Assembly: GCA_009781575.1 (NCBI GenBank)
Contig: WQXW01000087.1
Location: 1 to 7,094, forward strand
Direction of reading: 5' to 3'
DNA length: 7,094 nucleotides
From: Solirubrobacterales bacterium
GTDB lineage: Bacteria > Actinomycetota > Thermoleophilia > Solirubrobacterales > Solirubrobacteraceae
The notes beneath the pieces are model-generated. The model was given only the letters and a program-made list of their open reading frames with translations. It was not told the DNA's origin and did not search any database. Position 1 is the stretch's first letter. Every line of letters begins with the position of its first letter. Position numbers and translations under genes: made by a program. Below are positions 1-6,107 of the stretch, one piece after another.

Positions 1-92
1 GGCCTGGTGGCGGCGCGCGTCCAGGCGAACAGCTCCCCCCGCACCGGTGCCGGAGGGTCGATCGCGATGAACAGGCGCGCCGACGCGCTCAC
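1..92 (-). CDS. thpR: RNA 2',3'-cyclic phosphodiesterase (ThpR/LigT family), N-terminal fragment
   Basis: Only the first 30 codons are present; the gene runs off the left edge. Reading from a GTG at 92-90, the product begins MSASARLFIAIDPPAPVRGE. The RLFIAIDPP segment is the first beta-strand typical of the 2H phosphoesterase family ThpR (formerly LigT, 2'-5' RNA ligase), which hydrolyses RNA 2',3'-cyclic phosphates to 2'-phosphates. The two catalytic HxTx motifs of the family would lie outside the window, so activity cannot be judged. The GTG overlaps the cinA stop codon in a GTGA arrangement, which fixes the start and implies translational coupling at the end of the cinA operon. The assignment rests on the short N-terminal match and on the common cinA-thpR(-recA) gene order in actinobacteria. 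Another 2H-family member is possible. Confidence 0.75.
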   Translation of the reverse strand, partial: MSASARLFIAIDPPAPVRGELFAWTRAATR

Positions 93-1564
93 GCGCCCCG
101 CTCGCGCTCCTCACTCGAGGCGACCCGCTCCAAGCCGCCCACCCCGCCGGTGTCACCGAGTCCGGCCGCTCCGTCCGCCTGCCCGGGCCCGGCCGCACGG
201 TCCGGAGCGCCGGCGCCCGCCTCGAGCAGCGCGCGCCGGATGAGGTGCATCGCCACGGTGGTGGCGCGCTCGCGCACATCGGCGCGCCCGCCGGGCAGGC
301 GCACCGCGCGCGTCAGCACCGCCTCCTCCGATGATGTGGCCACGCTCAACCACACCAGGCCCACCGGCTTCTCGGCCGTGCCTCCCTCCGGGCCGGCGAC
401 CCCGGTGACCGACGCACCCACGTCGGCGCGCAGGCGCGCGCGCACGCCGAGCGCCATCGCCCGCGCGACCTCGGCCGACACCGCGCCGCAGCGGTCGATG
501 AGCAGCGGATCGACACCCAGCTCTGAGACCTTCACCTCGTTCGAGTACGACACGATCGCGCCGAGCAGGTAGCGCGACGCGCCGGGGAGGTCGCTCAGGC
601 GCGCCGCCAGCAGCCCGCCGGTGCACGACTCCGCGAGCGCGATGGTGCGAGCTGCGCCGCCATCGCTGGCGCGCGTGCCCTCGGCGCCGACGCCGCCCTC
701 GCCACCACGGCCGTCCCCGCCGCGCAGCATCGCGGCGAGCAGCTCATCGATCGAGCGGCCGTCCTCGGAGAAGAGGGCGCGCGGATGGAGCTCGCGCACC
801 AGCGCGACCAGCTCCTCGTAGTTCCGCTGCGCGGGCGGCTCGAAGCGGGTGACCACCTCGACCTCGCCGCGACGCAGGCAGGTGGTGATCTCCAGCGCAT
901 CCAGGTCGATCCCCCGCGCCTGCGCGTCGCGCAGCGTCTGCGCGATCTGCGACTCGGCGATCCCGAAGAGGCGCAGGGTGCGGTGCTCGCGGCGGGCCGC
1001 GCCCACGCTCGCCGCGCGGAAGGGCTCGCTGGCGATCGCGTGGCGCCACATCGGCTGGAGCTCGCGGGGCGGCCCGGGCAGCACCACCACGGTGGGCCGC
1101 GTGGCGGGGGCGGTGGGCGGCACGACGAGGCCCGGCGCGGTGCCGACCGGCTCCAGCACCGTCGCGCCGCGCGGCACGGTGGCCTGCTTGCGGGTGCCCT
1201 GCTCCATCGCCTCGCTGCCCTCCGCGCCCAGCCGCTGGGCCAGCGGGCGCACGATCGCCGCTATCCGCTCCTCCAAGGCGCGGTCGACCACCATCTCGCG
1301 GCCCTGGAACTCGCCGACCACCTCGGTGGTGAGATCGTCGGCCGTCGGGCCGAGGCCCCCGGTGGTCACGATCAGGTCCACCCCCTCCACGGCCATCGCG
1401 CGCAGCGCCGCCAGCATCTCGCCCGCGCGGTCGCCCACGATCGTGATCTGCGTCAGGTCGATCCCGAGCTCCTCGAGCCGCTCCGCCAGCCACGGCCCGT
1501 TGCGATCGCGCACCCGCGCGGAGAGCACCTCGGTGCCGGTGATCAGCACGCCCGCGCGGGTCAT
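89..1564 (-). CDS. cinA: CinA family protein: MoCF-like domain plus NMN amidohydrolase (PncC) domain
   Basis: This 491-residue protein has the full two-domain CinA layout. The N-terminal MoCF/COG1058 domain (about 1-175) carries TTGGLGPTADD at 67-77 and LPGPPRE at 162-168. In characterised CinA proteins this domain is an ADP-ribose pyrophosphatase. A middle region (about 190-280) follows. The C-terminal nicotinamide-nucleotide amidohydrolase domain (about 306-450) carries AESCTGG at 311-317, with the family's nucleophilic Ser313, then SYSNEVK at 339-345 and TGVAGPEGGTAEKPVG at 387-402. It converts NMN to nicotinate mononucleotide plus ammonia for NAD salvage; the protein should be cytosolic. 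The ATG overlaps the stop of the RodZ-like gene (ATGA), which supports the start and operon membership. It is longer than the usual 410-430 residues because of a Gly-rich linker at 281-305 and a Gly/Ala/Glu-rich tail at about 450-491. The old name, competence/damage-inducible protein, does not by itself show a role in competence. Confidence 0.96.
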   Translation of the reverse strand: MTRAGVLITGTEVLSARVRDRNGPWLAERLEELGIDLTQITIVGDRAGEMLAALRAMAVEGVDLIVTTGGLGPTADDLTTEVVGEFQGREMVVDRALEERIAAIVRPLAQRLGAEGSEAMEQGTRKQATVPRGATVLEPVGTAPGLVVPPTAPATRPTVVVLPGPPRELQPMWRHAIASEPFRAASVGAARREHRTLRLFGIAESQIAQTLRDAQARGIDLDALEITTCLRRGEVEVVTRFEPPAQRNYEELVALVRELHPRALFSEDGRSIDELLAAMLRGGDGRGGEGGVGAEGTRASDGGAARTIALAESCTGGLLAARLSDLPGASRYLLGAIVSYSNEVKVSELGVDPLLIDRCGAVSAEVARAMALGVRARLRADVGASVTGVAGPEGGTAEKPVGLVWLSVATSSEEAVLTRAVRLPGGRADVRERATTVAMHLIRRALLEAGAGAPDRAAGPGQADGAAGLGDTGGVGGLERVASSEERERGA

Positions 1565-2337
1565 GCACAGGTGGGCTGACGGCCCGGGGCGAGCGCGCGC
1601 CGTTCCGTTTTGGTGATCGAGTATCCGATCGCGGTGGAGCTCGGCGGCACCGCGACCGCGGCGCCGTTGACGTAGAGGGTCACCGCGTTGTTACCGAGGT
1701 CCACTTCGAAGCGGCGCGCGTGGTAGGGGCCGCGATGTTCGCCGGCCTGCAGGATCACGCCCGGGATGACCTTGCGCCCGCCGTCGCCTATCAGACAGAC
1801 GTACACCGGCGCCGAGGGTTCGAGTGACAGCGCCACCGGCGCCGGCCCCAATGCGAGCGCCGCCCGGTCGCGCGCGGCGCGCTGGCGGCGGTGCCTGGCG
1901 GCCGCTTCCGCGCGCGAGAGGTCCGAATGCGCCGCGCGCGGGTGCCCGCCGCCGCCGCCTCCCGACAGCAGCCCCACGATCAGCAGCACGATCAGGATGC
2001 CGATCGCGCTCCCGAGGATCACGTAGCCGCGCGAGGGCGCGCCCTCGGTCAGGCGCGCGCCGCGGCGCGCGCTCGCGCTGGGCGGTTGGTGGTCGAGCTC
2101 GGGCGCTTCGAACTGCACCCTGTACTCCTCCACGATCGCCCTGCCGTCCAGGCCGAGTGCCTGCGCATAGGTGCGCAGGAAGCTCTTCACGAAGGTGGTC
2201 CCGGGGAGCAGGTCCCACTCCTCGTTCTCGAGCGCCCGCAGGTACTTGGCCCTGATCTTCGTCTGGGCCTCGATCTCCGAGATATCGATGCGCGCACGCA
2301 TGCGCGCCTCGCGCAGGGTGGCGCCTATGTCCGACAT
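1561..2337 (-). CDS. RodZ-like membrane protein with N-terminal helix-turn-helix
   Basis: The 258-residue product has RodZ architecture. Residues 1-76 form an Xre-type HTH_25 domain (IGATLREAR, then KIRAKYLRALENEEWDLLPG, then FVKSFLRTYAQALGL). A linker follows, then one membrane helix at about 104-125 and a run of six glycines at 126-131. Residues 135-162 are a charged, probably helical stalk. Residues 168-258 form a beta-rich domain like DUF4115, expected on the outer face. RodZ anchors MreB and couples it to wall elongation; some actinobacterial relatives lack a clear MreB partner, so the exact role here is uncertain. I chose the ATG at 2337 because the HTH domain begins right after it. The frame stays open to an ATG at 2577, but that 80-residue extension is low-complexity, matches no RodZ N-terminus and covers a palindrome. 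No strong ribosome binding site precedes 2337. The gene is the first of the overlapping RodZ-like/cinA/thpR set. Confidence 0.87.
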   Translation of the reverse strand: MSDIGATLREARMRARIDISEIEAQTKIRAKYLRALENEEWDLLPGTTFVKSFLRTYAQALGLDGRAIVEEYRVQFEAPELDHQPPSASARRGARLTEGAPSRGYVILGSAIGILIVLLIVGLLSGGGGGGHPRAAHSDLSRAEAAARHRRQRAARDRAALALGPAPVALSLEPSAPVYVCLIGDGGRKVIPGVILQAGEHRGPYHARRFEVDLGNNAVTLYVNGAAVAVPPSSTAIGYSITKTERRALAPGRQPTCA

Positions 2338-2439
2338 TGCGGACAGGCTATCGGCCGCGACTGGTGCGGCGGCGCAACGGGCGCGCGCTTGCCCATCCAC
2401 CGGCGCCGGTCCAGCAGCGGGTGTTGCGTTTTTTGTTTT

Positions 2440-2469
2440 GAGGATTGGTTCCGCGCGGAACGAATCCTC
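2440..2469. repeat. 30-bp near-perfect inverted repeat in a T-rich island
   Basis: Two 15-bp arms (2440-2454 and 2455-2469) are reverse complements except for one G/G mismatch at 2447 and 2462. The central 14 bases, GTTCCGCGCGGAAC, are a perfect palindrome. On the plus strand the element is preceded by TTTTTTGTTTT (2429-2439) and followed by TTTTT (2470-2474). It therefore has the form of an intrinsic terminator for plus-strand transcription, but all genes on this side lie on the minus strand, where the stem is followed by A-rich sequence instead. It could be an operator, an mRNA hairpin in the leader of the RodZ-like gene, or a block to antisense transcription. Confidence 0.8.
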
Positions 2470-2492
2470 TTTTTGAATCCCCCAACGGCGCC

Positions 2493-2510
2493 TCGGACAG
2501 GTGTGTTCGA
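2493..2510. promoter_or_regulatory. Weak dyad resembling an SOS (LexA) half-site pair
   Basis: On the minus strand this reads TCGAACacacctGTCCGA, an inverted repeat with 5 of 6 arm positions matching. The left arm equals the TCGAAC half of actinobacterial LexA boxes. The spacer is 6 bp, whereas LexA boxes of this type use 4 bp, so the match is poor. It is listed because it lies upstream of an operon that commonly extends to recA. Confidence 0.15.
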
Positions 2511-2611
2511 GCGAGCGCGCCGGCGCAAGGCTCGAGGAGAGCGCAGCTGCTCTGCGTGCGCGGGCCGCTGTCCGCACCGACGCGCGGCGACGGTGACGCG
2601 CTCGAGGCTCC

Positions 2612-5314
2612 TCAGGGCTCGGCCACCTGTGCCGGCTTGCCCTCCCGTGCCGGCCCGTCCTCCAGCGGCAGCCTCTCCTCCACCGGCAGCCTCTCCTGCA
2701 GCGGCGGCCTCTCCTCCAGCGGCGGCCCGGCCACGGGCGCCGACCTGCTCTGCAGGGCTGCCAGCACGCGCGGGAGGTCGGCCTCTGTAATCAGCACCTG
2801 GCGCGGCTTTGAGCCCTCATAACCGGAGATCACCCCGCGGCGCTCCAGCATGTCGATCAGGCGCCCGGCGCGGGTGTAGCCCAGGCGCAGGCGGCGCTGG
2901 AGCATCGAGGTGGAGGCGGTCTGCATCTCGGCGACCAGCACGATCGCCTCGCGCAGCAGCGGGTCCTCATCGGGGTGCAACCCCTCTCCTCCCTCCCCCT
3001 CGCCGTCGCCGTCGCCGTCGCGCGGCTGCACCTCCTCGAGCAGCTCCTCGCGCAGCTCGGGCTCGCCCTGGCGGCGCCAGTGCTCGGTGAGGGTCGCGAT
3101 CTGGGCCTCGTCGATGTAGGCGCCCTGGATGCGCTGCAGCCGCGAGGTGCCGACCGGGCTGAAGAGCATGTCGCCCTGGCCGAGCAGCGACTCGGCGCCG
3201 TTCTGATCGAGGATCACGCGCGAGTCGGTTTGGCTGGAGACCGCGAAGGCGATGCGCGAGGGCACGTTGGCCTTGATCATGCCGGTGATCACATCGACGC
3301 GCGGGCTCTGCGTGGCGAGCACCAGGTGGATCCCCACCGCGCGCGCCTTCTGCGCGAGGCGGATGATCGAGTCCTCCACGTCGGCCGGCGCCACCATCAT
3401 CAGATCGGCGAGCTCGTCGATCACGCAGAGGATGTACGGCAGCGGCGGCTCACCGCGCTCGCGCCGGGCGTTGTTGAGCTCCGGCAGCCCGCGCGTGCGC
3501 GCCAGCGACATGAGCCCGTAGCGCTGCTCCATCTCGCGCACCAGGTTGGCCAGCGCGTTGGCCGCCATGCGCGGGCTGGTGATCACCGGCGTCAGCAGGT
3601 GCGGGATCGACTCGTAGTGGTTGAGCTCGACCTGCTTGGGATCGACCAGCACGAGCCGCACCGCGTGGGGGGTGGCGCGCAGCAGCACGCTGGCCAGCAT
3701 CGCGTTGATCGCGGCCGACTTGCCCGCGCCGGTCGTGCCGGCCACCAGCAGGTGGGGCATCTTGACCAGATCGGCCCCGATCGCCTTGCCGGCCACGTCC
3801 TTGCCCAACCACACCGTCAGCGGCGACCAGTCGGGCGGGGGCTCCTGGAAGACGTCGCCCAGGCGCACGATCCGCCGCCGCGCGTTGGGCACCTCCACGC
3901 CCACCGCCTGCTTGCCGGGGATCGGCGCCAGGATGCGGATGTCGGTGGCCGCGAGCGCGTAGGCCAGGTCGTCCTTGAGCTGAGCCACCTTGCCCACCTT
4001 CGTGCCCGGCGCCAGCCGCAGCTCATAGCGGGTGATGTGCGGGCCGCTCACGGTGCCGATCACCTGGGCCTGCACGCCGAAGTGGCCGAGCGCCTCCAGC
4101 AGGCTCGCGGCGACACGCTCCTGGCCGGCGGTGTCGGGGCGCGCCTGCTCGGCGCTCGAGCGCGCCAGCAGGCGCCCCGCGGAGGGCAGCCTCCAGACGA
4201 AGTTGGGATCGTCGGTCACCACATCGCGCAGCCTGCCGGCGGGCGTGAGCGCCTCGCGGCCGAGGGTCGCACCCACGCCGGCCGGCGCCTCGTCCTGCTC
4301 GTCGGCTTCCCCCGCGCCCGGATCCCCCCCCGCGCTCGCATCCTCTCCCGTGGCGGTGTCCGTGTCGGGCTGGCGGGCGCCGAGCAGCCCGCGCGGGGAC
4401 CATTCCGACCCGGCCCCGTCGCCGCCGTCGCCTGCGGGCTCGCCCTCGCGCCCGCCCAAATCGAGCGAGGGCGCCTCCACGTGCGTCGCGCGCACCACCA
4501 GCTGCGCCATCTCGGGCTCGGGGGGCGCGATCGCGCCGCGCGCCGACCGATCGTCGCCGCCGGGGCCCTCCATCGCATCGCGGGTTCGCTCGCGCGCGTC
4601 ATCGCCGGACCGCTCGCTCGCCGCGATGCGCCGCACCACGCGTGTGGAGTCGATCAGGCCGCCGCCCGCGGTGCGCAGCAGCGCCGCGACCGATGCGCCC
4701 GTCAGCAGCACGACGCCCACCAGGAGCAGGAACACCACGAGGATGTCGACCCCCAGCTGCTGCACGAGCGGGTGTGCGAGCTCGTAGAGCGCCTGCCCCG
4801 CGACGCCTCCGCGGTGCTCCAGGAAGGGCGTGGACCAGCGGGAGCCGCGGCCGTGTGGCCCGGGGCTCACGCCGAGCGTGCCCGCGGCGAGCGCCAGTAG
4901 GAGCGCGGCCGCCAGACACAGCGCGCCGCCGCGCAGGGGCCTGGAGTCGGGCAGCAGTGGCGCGCACAGGAGCGCGCCGCCCGCCGCGACCAGCACCGGC
5001 GGGGTCAGCACGCGCCCGCGACCGACGAGGAACCCCAGCGCGGTGCTCAGCGCGCGCCCCGCGCTGCCCCCGTTCCAGCTGCCGTACAGCACGAACGCCA
5101 AAAACGCGCCCAGCGCGATCAGCGCGAGCCCCAGCACATCGCGCCGGCGCTGGTCGAGCACCGGCATGCGCAGTGGGCCGCCGATCGAGAGCGATGGCAC
5201 GCGCAGCGACAGCCGGCCGCGCCGACCGCGCGCGCCGCGTCGCGACGGCGCGCGCCGGCCGCGGCCGGCGGCGCGGCCGCGCGCGGCCCTCCCTCGCTTC
5301 GAGCTGGCAGACAT
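2612..5314 (-). CDS. ftsK: DNA translocase FtsK/SpoIIIE
   Basis: The 900-residue product has complete FtsK architecture. An Arg/Gly/Ala-rich basic N-terminus (about 6-38) precedes four predicted membrane helices near 59-79, 100-121, 128-149 and 187-212, which anchor it at the septum. A long, partly acidic linker (about 232-345) follows. The alpha/beta motor spans about 395-745, with Walker A GTTGAGKS at 526-533, VLVDPK at 555-560 and Walker B ILCVIDE at 628-634. The winged-helix gamma domain (about 783-850), which in homologues reads the KOPS/SRS polarity sequences, is present. The motor uses ATP to pump chromosomal DNA through the closing septum, and in many bacteria the gamma domain activates XerCD at dif. 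Oddities are a (DG)3(EG)2 stretch at 766-774 and a proline/acid hexapeptide repeat after the gamma domain. GGAGG abuts the ATG with no spacing, so the exact start is slightly uncertain, but no better start is visible. It is divergent from the response regulator gene. Confidence 0.96.
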   Translation of the reverse strand: MSASSKRGRAARGRAAGRGRRAPSRRGARGRRGRLSLRVPSLSIGGPLRMPVLDQRRRDVLGLALIALGAFLAFVLYGSWNGGSAGRALSTALGFLVGRGRVLTPPVLVAAGGALLCAPLLPDSRPLRGGALCLAAALLLALAAGTLGVSPGPHGRGSRWSTPFLEHRGGVAGQALYELAHPLVQQLGVDILVVFLLLVGVVLLTGASVAALLRTAGGGLIDSTRVVRRIAASERSGDDARERTRDAMEGPGGDDRSARGAIAPPEPEMAQLVVRATHVEAPSLDLGGREGEPAGDGGDGAGSEWSPRGLLGARQPDTDTATGEDASAGGDPGAGEADEQDEAPAGVGATLGREALTPAGRLRDVVTDDPNFVWRLPSAGRLLARSSAEQARPDTAGQERVAASLLEALGHFGVQAQVIGTVSGPHITRYELRLAPGTKVGKVAQLKDDLAYALAATDIRILAPIPGKQAVGVEVPNARRRIVRLGDVFQEPPPDWSPLTVWLGKDVAGKAIGADLVKMPHLLVAGTTGAGKSAAINAMLASVLLRATPHAVRLVLVDPKQVELNHYESIPHLLTPVITSPRMAANALANLVREMEQRYGLMSLARTRGLPELNNARRERGEPPLPYILCVIDELADLMMVAPADVEDSIIRLAQKARAVGIHLVLATQSPRVDVITGMIKANVPSRIAFAVSSQTDSRVILDQNGAESLLGQGDMLFSPVGTSRLQRIQGAYIDEAQIATLTEHWRRQGEPELREELLEEVQPRDGDGDGEGEGGEGLHPDEDPLLREAIVLVAEMQTASTSMLQRRLRLGYTRAGRLIDMLERRGVISGYEGSKPRQVLITEADLPRVLAALQSRSAPVAGPPLEERPPLQERLPVEERLPLEDGPAREGKPAQVAEP
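2657..2728 (-). repeat. Four 18-bp tandem repeats in the 3' end of ftsK
   Basis: Four consecutive 18-bp units (2657-2674, 2675-2692, 2693-2710, 2711-2728) resemble CTCCTCCAGCGGCGGCCT on the plus strand and differ from one another at only a few positions. They keep the ftsK frame and encode a hexapeptide repeat of the type P-L-E-E-R-P/L at about residues 863-886, beyond the gamma domain. The unit length and frame retention suggest replication slippage with protein-level tolerance. Confidence 0.85.
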
Positions 5315-5376
5315 CCTCCGCTCACGCTTCGACGCCGGCCGCCCGGACCCTTCCGCCCTGCAAACGCCGCGCGGGG

Positions 5377-5398
5377 CTTACCATCGCTTTACCGCTTC
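5377..5398 (+). promoter_or_regulatory. Candidate OmpR/PhoB-type operator: two TTACC repeats 11 bp apart
   Basis: TTACC occurs at 5378-5382 and again at 5389-5393, exactly one 11-bp step apart. Both copies are preceded by a pyrimidine (CTTACC, TTTACC) and followed by CG-containing sequence. Response regulators of the OmpR/PhoB family bind head-to-tail to two direct repeats with about 11-bp spacing. The gene immediately downstream encodes such a regulator, so autoregulation is a natural inference. No third repeat follows. Confidence 0.4.
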
Positions 5399-5406
5399 TC
5401 TATACA
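5378..5406 (+). promoter_or_regulatory. Candidate sigma-70-type promoter for the two-component operon
   Basis: TTACCA (5378-5383, 4 of 6 matches to TTGACA) is followed by a 17-bp spacer and TATACA (5401-5406, 4 of 6 matches to TATAAT). Transcription would then start near 5412-5414. That lies downstream of the ATG at 5408 and would make the GTG at 5420 the usable start, with a very short leader. The -35 overlaps the first TTACC repeat. Confidence 0.4.
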
Positions 5407-5407
5407 C

Positions 5408-6106
5408 ATGGATCACAGCGTGAGCGACTACACCAGATCACCCCGCGTGCTCGTGGTCGAGGACGACGAGGACATTGCCCAGGCGCTGCAGCGCTCGCTG
5501 CGCATGGAGGGCTACGAGGTGCGCACGGCCGGCGACGGCCAGGCCGCGCTCGAGCAGGGGCGCACCTTCGCGCCGGACCTGGTCGTCCTCGACCTGGGGC
5601 TGCCCCGCATCGACGGCCTCGACGTGGCGCGCGCGCTGCGCGAGCACGACGACGTGCCGATCCTGATCCTCACCGCGCGCGACGCGGTGGAGTCGCGCGT
5701 GGAGGGGCTGGACGCGGGCGCCGACGACTACCTGGTCAAGCCGTTCGATCGCCAGGAGCTGCTGGCGCGCATGCGCGCGCTCCTGCGCCGGCGCCCGCCG
5801 CGCGGCACCGCGCCGCTGCGGGTGGGCGACCTCTCGCTGAATGTCGACACCCACGAAGTGCTGCGCGGCGAGCGGGCGATCGAGCTGACACAGCGGGAGT
5901 TCGAGCTGCTGGAGTATCTGATGCGCAACGAGCGCATCGTGATCTCGCGCCAGCGGCTGCTGGACGAGGTGTGGGGGTACGACCCGTTCTCCACCACCAA
6001 CACGATCGAGGTGTTCGTGTCGAACCTGCGCCGCAAGCTCGAGGCGCAGAGCGAGCCGCGCCTGTTGCACACGATCAGGGGAGCGGGGTACGTCCTCCGC
6101 GTCTGA
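5408..6106 (+). CDS. OmpR/PhoB-family response regulator (MprA-like)
   Basis: This 232-residue regulator has a receiver domain at about 12-126 and a C-terminal winged-helix DNA-binding domain at about 137-231. The receiver shows the acidic pair D19/D20 after VLVVE, the phospho-acceptor Asp62 in VLDLGLP, the switch Thr89 in LILTA and Lys111 in VKPF. The output domain has ELTQREFELLEYL, the DPFSTTNTIEVFVSNLRRKL recognition-helix region and the terminal TIRGAGYVLR. It should accept phosphate from the kinase encoded next and regulate transcription. The overall style resembles actinobacterial MprA/TcrA-type regulators, but its targets are unknown. The start is uncertain: the ATG at 5408 has no clear ribosome binding site and may lie upstream of the predicted transcript start, while an in-frame GTG at 5420 would give 228 residues and still keep the whole receiver. 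The kinase frame begins immediately after its stop, indicating one operon. Confidence 0.95.
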   Translation: MDHSVSDYTRSPRVLVVEDDEDIAQALQRSLRMEGYEVRTAGDGQAALEQGRTFAPDLVVLDLGLPRIDGLDVARALREHDDVPILILTARDAVESRVEGLDAGADDYLVKPFDRQELLARMRALLRRRPPRGTAPLRVGDLSLNVDTHEVLRGERAIELTQREFELLEYLMRNERIVISRQRLLDEVWGYDPFSTTNTIEVFVSNLRRKLEAQSEPRLLHTIRGAGYVLRV

Positions 6107-6107
6107 G

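Larger units (their letters stand above)
2338..2611. other. Non-coding gap between ftsK and the RodZ-like gene
   Basis: This 274-bp gap holds no convincing gene. It probably contains the 5' leader and any promoter of the RodZ-like/cinA/thpR operon, plus the 3' end of the ftsK message. The part from about 2427 to 2480 is clearly richer in A and T than its surroundings and carries a 30-bp inverted repeat (listed separately). I see no good -35/-10 pair on the minus strand and no GC stem followed by a U run in the direction of ftsK transcription, so read-through from ftsK is possible. Confidence 0.6.
5315..5407. promoter_or_regulatory. Divergent promoter region between ftsK and the response regulator
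   Basis: These 93 bp are the only sequence available for initiating both gene sets, and the part next to the response regulator (5377-5407) is richer in A and T than its surroundings. On the minus strand TATAGA (5404-5399) could be a -10 element for ftsK, but its -35 would be poor and would lie inside the response regulator gene. The rightward promoter candidate and the direct repeats are listed separately. Confidence 0.5.

Noticed and set aside
2440..2474. Intrinsic terminator of the ftsK transcript
   Set aside because: The T run follows the stem only on the plus strand; in the ftsK direction the stem is followed by A-rich sequence, so it does not fit a terminator for ftsK.
2440..2480. tRNA T-arm-like string near GGAACGAATCC
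   Set aside because: No acceptor stem, D-arm or anticodon arm can be fitted around it, and the palindrome explains the sequence.
2538..2553. Small hairpin AGAGC...GCTCT downstream of ftsK
   Set aside because: The 5-bp stem has no U run on either side and is of a kind expected often in GC-rich DNA.
2338..2577. 80-residue N-terminal extension of the RodZ-like protein from an ATG at 2577
   Set aside because: The frame is open, but the residues are low-complexity, match no RodZ N-terminus, and overlap the palindrome and A/T-rich island.
2975..4900. Long open frame (641 codons) on the plus strand opposite ftsK
   Set aside because: It is antisense to the well-supported ftsK motor region, its translation is rich in H, R, Q and A as expected for an antisense shadow in GC-rich DNA, and it shows no recognisable motif.
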